NCBI GenBank assembly: GCA_905221605.1
Contig: CAJNDS010002626.1
Coordinates: 1 to 64,000 of the forward strand
Length of the DNA: 64,000 nt
Direction: 5' to 3'
Origin: Symbiodinium natans
Taxonomy: Eukaryota > Sar > Dinophyceae > Suessiales > Symbiodiniaceae
Below the pieces are notes generated by a model. The model had not been told where the DNA came from and did not search any database. It saw only the letters and a program-made list of their open reading frames with translations. Each line of letters opens with the position of its first letter. The stretch's first letter is position 1. Of this stretch, positions 57,901 through 64,000 are shown piece after piece. The translations under genes and the position numbers were made by a program.

Positions 57901-60900
57901 CTAACCCTAAACCCTAAACCCCAAACCAAGCCCTAAACCCTAAACCTTAAATCTTACACCCTAAACCTAAACCCTAACAGTAAGAGGTACGCTGTCTGTA
58001 TGGGTGACTTGAAGCTACAGATAAACCCAGACCTCCGACAACAACCAATATCCCATTGGGCTGTGAAGTGGGCTAGGAGCCACCAAAACCCTAACCCACT
58101 CTATCATATGTATATATGTATTCACATATATATATATATATAATGTTCATGCCTTCGTGGGCAAGGTCATGTTTCACCAGCGGGCAAGGTCATATAAAGA
58201 GCGTACAATGTCGTATGATGAAGAGCGGCAAGGTCATCGGGCAAGGTCATATGAGAAGCGGGCAGGCAAGGTCATGTACAAAGTGCCCGCTTTCTATATG
58301 ACTTTGCCCACACCCCCCCCCCCCCCCCCCCCCCCCCCCTTAATATCTGCATGGAATGGGATTCTCTGGGTGGGTGGGTACTTTTCGGGTGCCTGAAAAG
58401 CTGCTAAACCAATGAATGCTTGGACTTGAGATGCTGAATCCTAAACCCCAAAACACCAAAACCCTAAACCCTAAACCGTCAAGCTTGGCAATTGGGGTTT
58501 CAAGTTTCAGGGTGACCACAAAGCTCTGAAGACTCAGGATGTCGGCACATCTTTTGCGCCTCTGCGTCTGTTCTCGGGGACGTGGAGCCGCGAAACAAAC
58601 CACGTTTGAATTTAGGGGTTTAGGGTTGGGGGGGTTACGGTTTAGGGTTTAGGGGGTAGGTTTCAGGGGTTGCTGCTTTAGGGCGTAGGCTTTAAGACAA
58701 CAAGTGAGGATCATCAGAATCATCAGACTTCCAGCAAAACTTCCTAAACCCTAAGCCCTCAACCCCCATGACCCCTGAACCCTACACCCCAAACCTGAAT
58801 TCCTGGCACCAATTGCGAGCAAGGGGTCATGAGCCAAATTCCATCACCTGCGTCGCGATTTCAGTCACTCCCGAAAACTTACTCTTGCACAAAATGGCAT
58901 ACATAGGCCGCCTGTTAAACAGAAAGAAGTATACTTGAACAATTTCTCAAAGTGCAGCCCGTCGCTGTTTTCAATGTAGGGCGGCTCTCCCACGGCAGAG
59001 ATGCAGAACTCGGACACCCCACGCATCTGCTTCAAAATCTGGATCTCATTCCTGGCGCTGGAGCTGGAACCCCGCAGCCTTTACCCCTAAACCCTAAACC
59101 CTAAACCCTAAACCCTAAACCCTAAACCCTAAACCCTAAACCCTAAACCCTAAACCCTAAACCCTAAACCCTAAACCCGGTAATCCTTAATAGTAAACTC
59201 GAAACCCCTCAATATGTCTCCTAAAGCCGACTGGAGCTCTCAAACCGTAAGCCCGAAGGCCCCCAAAGCCTACAGGGCTCGACACTCTAAGGGTTTAGGG
59301 TTTAGAGTTTAGGGTTTAGGGTTTAGGGTTTAGGGCTTAGGGTTTAGGAGTTGCGCAGAGGCACGTCCCCCCCCCCAGGTTCGATTAGCCCAGTGGGCTT
59401 GGTAAAGCGGTTAAAACTCTGAAGCCCAGCGTTGTAACCCTAAACCCTACAAGCCTTACAAGCCTTATAAACCCTGTAAACTCTAGAAACCCTATAAACC
59501 CTATGAAACTCATAAGCCCTATAAACCCTATAAACCCTAGAAACCCTGTAAACCCTATAAGCCCTGAAACCTGAACCCTGAACCCTAAACCCTAAACCCT
59601 AGCCCTAAACCCTAAACCCTAAACCCTAAACCCTAAACCCTTAACCTGGGGGAGGGGCTTCCAATCATGGAGCCCTTTCTCTTGTGTCATTTGTTTTCGG
59701 AGATTCGACTGATTCTACTTTGGGGATAGACAGGAGGGGGTTCGGGCACAGGGTTCCGGGTTTAGGGGTTTAGGGTTTAGGGTTTAGGGGTTTAGGGGGT
59801 TAGGGTTCAGGGTTCAGGGTTCAGGGTGCAACACTATCTAGACCGAAGGGTTGCCTAGGAATCAAAAGGGCGCCTTCTTTTTGGTTTGAAGGGGCTTTAT
59901 GAGGGACCCTAAACCCTTAAAAGGAATAAGGGCCTACTCTGGGTCCTAGCCTAAACCCTAAACCCTAAACCCTAAACCCTAAACCCTAAACCCTAAACCC
60001 TAAACCCTAAACCCTAAACCCTAAACCCTGAAATGCCCCGAGGCCCGATCCCCAGCCTGACTTGAGGGTCGTCCTTATCCACGATCAGTTTCACCGACAC
60101 CGAGACGTCCTCTGACAGTTCATGTCTCGAGCTTGCTTGTTTTTTTTCTCCAAAGCCCTAAGCCCTAAAGGGTTTAGGGTTTAGGGTTGAGGGTTTGGGG
60201 TTGAGGGTTTAGGGTCTCGGGTTTGGGGATTGACGGCTTACCCGCTTGGCTTTTGTTTGCTTTTGCGGGCGTGTGTTGTAAGTTTCGAAGATAACCTACC
60301 CTAGACCCTAAACCCTGAACCCTAAACCCTAAACCCTAAACCCCCCCAAAAAAGGGAAGAAGGGCACCGCGGAGAACTCAAGAGCTTTGAGGTGAGAAAG
60401 GGTTTAGGGTTTAGGGTTTAGGGTTTAGGGAAGTTCCACTTGGGATGAAGTGCTTGGCGTGAAAGGTTTGTAGGGCTTAAGTTTGGGGTTTAGGGTTTTA
60501 CCTGCGTGGGTTGAAAGGTTTATATATTGCTGAGAGGGCTAAACCCTAAACCCTAAACCCTAAACCCTAACCCCTAAACCCTAAACCTTAAACCCTAATT
60601 AAACCCTAAACCCTAAACCCTTAACCCTTAACTCTAAAGCCTAAACCCTAAACCCTTTAGGGTCTAGGGCTGCGGCGAAAATAGCCCCAAGGTGTTCTCG
60701 AGCTAGGGGGCTTGGCGGTCCCCAAGCCCTAAACCCCACACCCGATGGGGGTTCCCAAGATTCGTGTACCTATGTAAGGGGCTCCTCCTAGTATCCCTAA
60801 ACCCTAAACCCGAAACCCTACTCTCTCTTAAGGGTTTGTAAGGGGCACCCCCCCGTTGTTGGGAAAACCCTCGAAGACCCTGAGCTCGCAGCTCAGTCAG

Positions 60901-61699
60901 TCCTTGCTGCTTTCGCAAAGGACCCGGCACTGGAACACCTCCCCAGGGTTTAGGGTTTAAGGTTTGGGGTTTAGAGTTTAGGGTTTAAGGTGTAGGGTGT
61001 AGGGTTTAGGGTCAATGCAGCGAAGAGGAATGCCGATCCCTGACCCAGCCGAAAGTACTGCGGGCTTCCTAAGCCCCAAACTCTACTCCCTAGTACCCCT
61101 AAACCCTAAACCCTAAACCCTAAACCCCTAATCCCTAATCCCTCATACCCTAAATCCGAAAGGTTCCAGGATTAGGGTCTTGGAGTTCAGGCGGGGCATG
61201 AGTGAGGGTGGGTGCTTTTGGGTTAAGGATTAGGGTTTAGCGTTCAGGGTTTTGGGTTGGAGGTCTAAGGTTTGGGTTGGTATAGGTGTTTCAGTTGGTT
61301 TGGTGTTTAGGTTGGTTTAGGGCTTGTGGTTCAGGGAGGGAACGCCCGAAAATCTTCAATACCGACCTTCCTGAGAATGACAGGGTAGAGTGAGGTTGAT
61401 CAACGTAAACCTCGACGCACTGTGAACTTCACATAAACTCCTAAAGACCTCCACCCCTAGATGAACCATGAAGTGGATCATACTAGGATGCCCCGCAACC
61501 TCAGAAGGAAGAGATCTCCCGAAGGCAATGGGGTTTAGGGCCCAGGGTTTGTGCTTGTACAGGGCGTACAGGGGTTTGGTTTAGGGTTTAGGGTTTAGGG
61601 TTTGGGGTTGGGGGCTTATGGTGAGGGATGTCCGACACCCGCCGCCTTCCCAAAAGACCCCTCGCCCAGCTTCTTGACGACTTGCAGCTTATTCCGCCA
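48980..61699 (-). CDS. Eukaryotic protein kinase domain (16 exons, complete catalytic core)
   Basis: Exons in gene order: 61646-61699, 60903-60938, 60057-60109, 58935-59051, 57797-57840, 57169-57208, 56368-56413, 55138-55211, 54362-54411, 53301-53341, 52760-52781, 52538-52583, 51652-51706, 50505-50542, 49925-49957, 48980-49034. Joined they give 804 bases, one open frame of 268 residues. All kinase landmarks occur in order: glycine loop LGEGSFGKV (about residues 11-19), lysine in VSVKLI (37), helix-C NEIQILKQM (E50), hinge MPYMNGGELLDFL (88-100), catalytic loop LHIDLKPANVML (D142), DLG (162-164), GTPIYLPPE (177-185), DVWALGIIL (200-208), RGRPPF (214-219) and SRPTL (R257). It should transfer phosphate from ATP to a Ser/Thr or Tyr residue. 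The arginine before the catalytic Asp is Ile (a non-RD kinase), DFG is DLG and APE is PPE. Donors are 11 GC, 2 GA and 2 GT. Subfamily was not assigned; flanking exons may belong to the same protein. Confidence 0.94.
49925..49957 (-). CDS. Kinase 33-base microexon
   Basis: It encodes KVDSLVMAML plus two bases of a Trp codon completed by the next exon (NRDYHSRPTLQGI, 48980-49034). The joined string is subdomain XI with its conserved arginine. The upstream exon 50505-50542 (ALSVQWEVPASL) joins with a GC donor. Confidence 0.9.
50030..50160. repeat. TTAGGGC variant array
   Basis: About 18 perfect GGGCTTA units bracketed by TTTAGGG units. Shorter GGGCTTA runs occur at 23540-23580, 38410-38460 and 62065-62130, so the same point variant has been amplified repeatedly. 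Confidence 0.92.
52205..52325. repeat. CCCTAAA array in kinase intron
   Basis: About 15 perfect units in intron 51707-52537, directly after a TTGGTAGCC-family element. Confidence 0.92.
52760..52781 (-). CDS. Kinase 22-base microexon
   Basis: Seven codons (VYRLSRR) and one base bridge LPPE (53301-53341) and GLRHPARDVWALGIIL (52538-52583). The acceptor is CAAG and the donor is GC. The assembled LPPEVYRLSRRGLRHPARD has the normal spacing between the APE and DxWxxG motifs, which supports this tiny exon. Confidence 0.85.
53301..53341 (-). CDS. Kinase exon, activation segment end
   Basis: The 41 bases encode DCRASGTPIYLPPE, matching GTPxYxAPE. The upstream partner 54362-54411 carries AVIDLGLACDPTT. 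The acceptor may instead lie 11 bases downstream, which would remove a few loop residues without changing frame. The donor is GC (GAG|GCC). Confidence 0.9.
55138..55211 (-). CDS. Kinase exon, catalytic loop
   Basis: This exon encodes ALHAKAGRLHIDLKPANVML then NCRG. The upstream exon (56368-56413) ends FSDIVQGVE, so the joined sequence is the usual helix E to catalytic loop. Catalytic Asp, Lys and Asn are all present (D-L-K-P-A-N). The His-Arg-Asp position reads His-Ile-Asp. The donor is assigned as GA. Confidence 0.95.
55478..55580. repeat. Element copy shared with 3.4 kb
   Basis: TAGTTGTCCAGTAACCTGAGG to GGTTAAAGGTTACCTACTCT, with the same end ACTACTAGG. It is inside the kinase intron 55212-56367. 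Confidence 0.8.
55922..56075. mobile_element. Foldback relative of the 45.7-kb palindrome
   Basis: Begins CAAAGAGCCCAATACCCCTT and ends GGGGTATTGGGCTTTCTGG. The middle has a duplicated unit CATATTAAGGATCCCT and TTTAAGGTACATTCC. Confidence 0.8.
57008..57122. mobile_element. Foldback element, TTGGTAGCCCAG family
   Basis: Starts GTAGCCCAGCAACCC and ends GGTACCACTGGGCTACCAAG, with the same internal GGTTGGCTACTTxxxAAGGG as the 11.4-kb copy. It sits 47 bases past the kinase exon 57169-57208 in gene direction, inside the intron. Confidence 0.8.
58155..58275. repeat. GGGCAAGGTCAT repeats
   Basis: GGCAAGGTCAT occurs five times at irregular spacing (about 58160, 58182, 58227, 58239 and 58265), followed by a long C run (58310-58339). 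Inside kinase intron 57841-58934. Confidence 0.8.
58935..59051 (-). CDS. Kinase exon, helix C to beta 4/5
   Basis: At 117 bases this is the largest exon of the kinase set. It encodes NEIQILKQMRGVSEF and ends near GLHFEKLF with a GT donor. The following exon supplies MPYMNGGELLDFL in the correct phase, so nothing else is required between them. The joins before and after fit by phase. The last third of the exon is less like other kinases, so the exact donor is less sure. Confidence 0.82.
59083..59180. repeat. CCCTAAA array beside kinase exon
   Basis: About 13 perfect units beginning some 30 bases outside the acceptor of exon 58935-59051. Confidence 0.92.
61646..61699 (-). CDS. Kinase exon, glycine-rich loop
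   Basis: The 54 bases read WRNKLQVVKKLGEGSFGK. The GC donor (AAG|GCG) joins in phase to VFQCRVLCESSK at 60903-60938, giving GEGSFGKVFQCRV, a textbook beta1-loop-beta2. The open frame continues upstream of the acceptor (DDITSYHLPRQ), so the true exon could start earlier. Confidence 0.93.
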
Positions 61700-62871
61700 C
61701 TGTCGAGGAAGATGGTAGGATGTGATGTCGTCTTCCTTAGGGTTTCGGGTTTAGGGCTTCGGGAGGCAGCCCCAACAACTCCATTTAAGCAACTTGCCCG
61801 AGAAGCTTTGGATCACCCGATGCAACCCAATGATTGAAGTAGCTTCCTCTTCTTTTAACAGGGAAGAAACATAATCCAGGTACCCTCAACCCTAAACCCT
61901 AAACCCTAAACCCTAAACCCTAAACCCTAAACCCTAAACCCTAAACCCTATTCCCCAAAGCCTCTAAAAGCCAGGGATCCAAGAAGCTGGAGTCCACAAG
62001 GGGTATATCGGCCCCTTCCGTTTGCACTGCTGGGTTTAGGGTTTAGGGTTTAGGGTTTAGGGTTTAGGGCTTAGGGCTTAGGGCTTAGGGCTTAGGGCTT
62101 AGGGCTTAGGGCTTAGGGCTTAGGGCTTAGGGCTTAGGGTTTAGGGTTTAGGGTTTAGGGTTTAGGGTTTGGGGTTTGGGCTTTGGGGTTTAGGGTTAGG
62201 GTTTAGGGTTAAGGGCTTTTAGGGCATTTAGGGCATTTAGGGCATTTAGGACATTTAGTGCTTTTAGGGCTTTTAGGGCTTTTAGGGCTTGTAGGGCTTT
62301 TAGGGCTTGTAGGGCTTTTAGGGCGTTTAGGGCTTTTAGCGTTTAGGGTTTAGGGCTTTGGGGTTTAGGGCTTTGGGGTTTGGGGTTTCGGGCACGAGTG
62401 GAGGTCGTGAGGCTTCGGTTTCGTACCTAACCCTAAGCCCTGATCTTTGGCACTGCAGCCCGCTGTCACGTATGCCAAGGCCCCAGGGTGTAAGCATGCA
62501 GATCTGGACTTACATACACCAGGCGCCCAAACAACTGGCTGGTTCTTAAGTTCTTAGTAGGGAATCGTAGGGAAGGAGGGAATGAGGTATCCCTCTACAG
62601 GGGGACAACGCAGGTCGGTGGACGCACTGAAGCATTCGGGGGCCGCACAAGGAGCAGAGTAAGTGTGGGCTTGGCTTTCATTGAAGTAGGGTTCATATTT
62701 CTTCTTCCGTAAACCCTAAACCTTAAACCCTAAACCCTAAACCCTAAACCCTAAACCCTAAACCCTAAGCCCTACGCCCTAAACCCTAAACCCTAAACCC
62801 TAAGCCCTCTAAACCCTAAACCCTAAACCCTAAACCCTAAACCCTAAACCCTCCATTCCTGCCACGCCTGC

Positions 62872-62911
62872 CATGTACCGGTTCATGAGGGTCTCATTGA
62901 GAGCACGGTAC
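62872..62911 (-). CDS. Candidate exon upstream of the kinase domain
   Basis: After a CAG acceptor the frame reads YRALNETLMNRYM. A GC donor would leave phase 0, matching the kinase exon at 61699. Probably N-terminal to the catalytic domain; the join is inferred from phase only. Confidence 0.55.
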
Positions 62912-63287
62912 CTGCATGTCTGGGTTAAACCTGCACACAAGCACTTCGCAGAGCCGCATCGAAATCTCAGGGTTTAAGGTTTAGGGTTTAGGGTTTAGGG
63001 CTTAGGGCTTAGGGCTTAGGGTTTAGGGTTATCAGGTCTTTTATGACACTACACGAATTTGAAAAATATCAAATACGGTAGTTCAAACACTCGAAAGTTC
63101 GACTCTTGAAGCTTTCGCTTTTTTCTGTGGACACGAAACAGAACTTCGAAAATTCTAATATTCAAGCTTTCGCGTTTTTCGGCTAACACAAAAAGACGAA
63201 TTTGCGAATTCTCGGGCTGTTCGGGTGCCAGTCACCGTTGCATGCGTGAAAACCACAGCACAGCAGGGTTCAGGGTGAAGGATTTAC

Positions 63288-63412
63288 AGGGTGGGGCCCC
63301 CTTACTATACTAACTGTAGTTAAGGGACTTATGACCTAACTTAGGGTCCTTATAACCCAATTTAGGGCCCTTATAACTCTACTTATAACTAGGGGGCCCC
63401 ACCCTGTAGGGT
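63288..63412. mobile_element. Foldback element with GGGTGGGGCCCCC ends
   Basis: ACAGGGTGGGGCCCCCTTAC mirrored by CTAGGGGGCCCCACCCTGT. Internal GTAGTTAAGGGACTTATG and CTTATAACTCTACTTATAAC repeats. Confidence 0.75.
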
Positions 63413-63861
63413 TTAGGGTTTGAAAGCAATGCTCACATTGGCAGGTCGTAACTAGAAGCATGAATGCTTTGAAAAAGTATGGTAGTGCTTGTATCTACAC
63501 TCTAAACTACACCCGATACCCGACACCCCAAGCCCTCGAACCCAACACTTTAAACTCACAAAGTAAAGCCAAAAGCCTTGGACGCCCAGAAGGCCTAGAA
63601 ATCTCAGCCCTACGAAAAAGCCAGATAATTCAGTAACCCCTGATAAGAAAGTGCAAACTCAGCTGGCCAGGTACAGGAAAAAAGAGAGCCCAGCAGCAAA
63701 CAAGAAACACAAGCTCTAGTAGTGACCCTTGAACCCCTTGAACCCTAAACCCTGCCTCCCCACTAAACCCAACGCCCAAACCCTAAACCCTAAACCCTAG
63801 ACCTAAACCCTAAACCCTAAATCGTAAACCCTAGAAACCCTGAACCCTGGACAGGCTAGGG

Positions 63862-63937
63862 GCCGCTGAAGCTTCTCTGCAACCTCCAGCTGATGGGTCG
63901 GGCCATTGGCCACATCAGCCTGCGACGCCGACATCAT
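63862..63937 (-). CDS. Candidate 5-prime exon
   Basis: An open minus-strand segment reads MMSASQADVANGPTHQ then LEVAEKLQRP, charged and helical. Two adjacent ATG codons lie at 63932-63937, but a CGCAG acceptor inside could also start the exon. It may be the N-terminus of the kinase protein. Ends approximate. Confidence 0.45.
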
Positions 63938-64000
63938 ATCGGTAAGTAGGGCGTAGGGTTTAGGGTTTAGGGTTTAGGGCTTAGGGTTTAGGGTTTAGGG

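Noticed and set aside
61026-61066. Minus-strand YFRLGQGSAF as the kinase glycine loop
   Set aside because: A canonical LGEGSFGK loop at 61646-61699 joins exactly to the next exon; this one gives a poor loop and is not needed.

Overview
The window looks like nuclear DNA of a dinoflagellate. Three things point that way: introns with GC or GA donors and AG acceptors, all well-supported genes on one strand (minus), and TTTAGGG as the telomere-type repeat. A chromerid alga is a less likely alternative. No bacterial, organellar or viral gene set is visible. Almost none of the long open frames are genes. Many are translations of CCCTAAA/TTTAGGG arrays, or chance frames inside introns. The genes are split into exons of 22 to 117 bases separated by introns of about 170 to 4400 bases. 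I found the exons by reading the short unique segments between arrays on both strands and joining them so that reading frame, splice signals and protein-family alignment all agree.

Layout. 1-900: tandem repeat of about 110-117 bp with AT palindromes. 900-2340: a diverged tandem family. 2340-3200: AT-rich unique DNA. 3200-10980: dense telomere-type arrays, a block of diverged ~150-bp repeats (7250-8400), and a few weak exon candidates of a downstream minus-strand gene. 10981-31356: a complete V-ATPase V0 subunit d gene in 21 exons, 1065 coding bases including the stop, 354 residues. Its seventh intron (22101-26506) contains a separate group of longer coding segments with GT donors, ending in a SAP-like segment with a stop codon. 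31357-64000: a second minus-strand unit. From 61699 down to 48980, 16 exons join in frame into a complete 268-residue eukaryotic protein kinase domain. Candidate exons upstream (62.9 and 63.9 kb) and downstream (48.1 to 31.6 kb) may be its N-terminal and C-terminal parts or neighbouring genes.

All 35 introns that I could define by in-frame joining contain TTTAGGG or CCCTAAA arrays, often both orientations in one intron. Donors by my assignment are 25 GC, 6 GA and 4 GT. In many introns the last bases of the exon and the acceptor side share AGG-like microhomology. Inverted-repeat elements of several families (about 80-160 bp) also sit in the introns. One 974-bp element with matching ends has a perfect 6-bp target duplication inside the nested coding region. 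The most notable system here is this gene architecture: conserved housekeeping genes shattered by introns built from telomere-type repeats.

Limits: I worked by eye. Joined exons in the two main genes are strongly constrained by alignment and phase. The isolated candidate exons are approximate.
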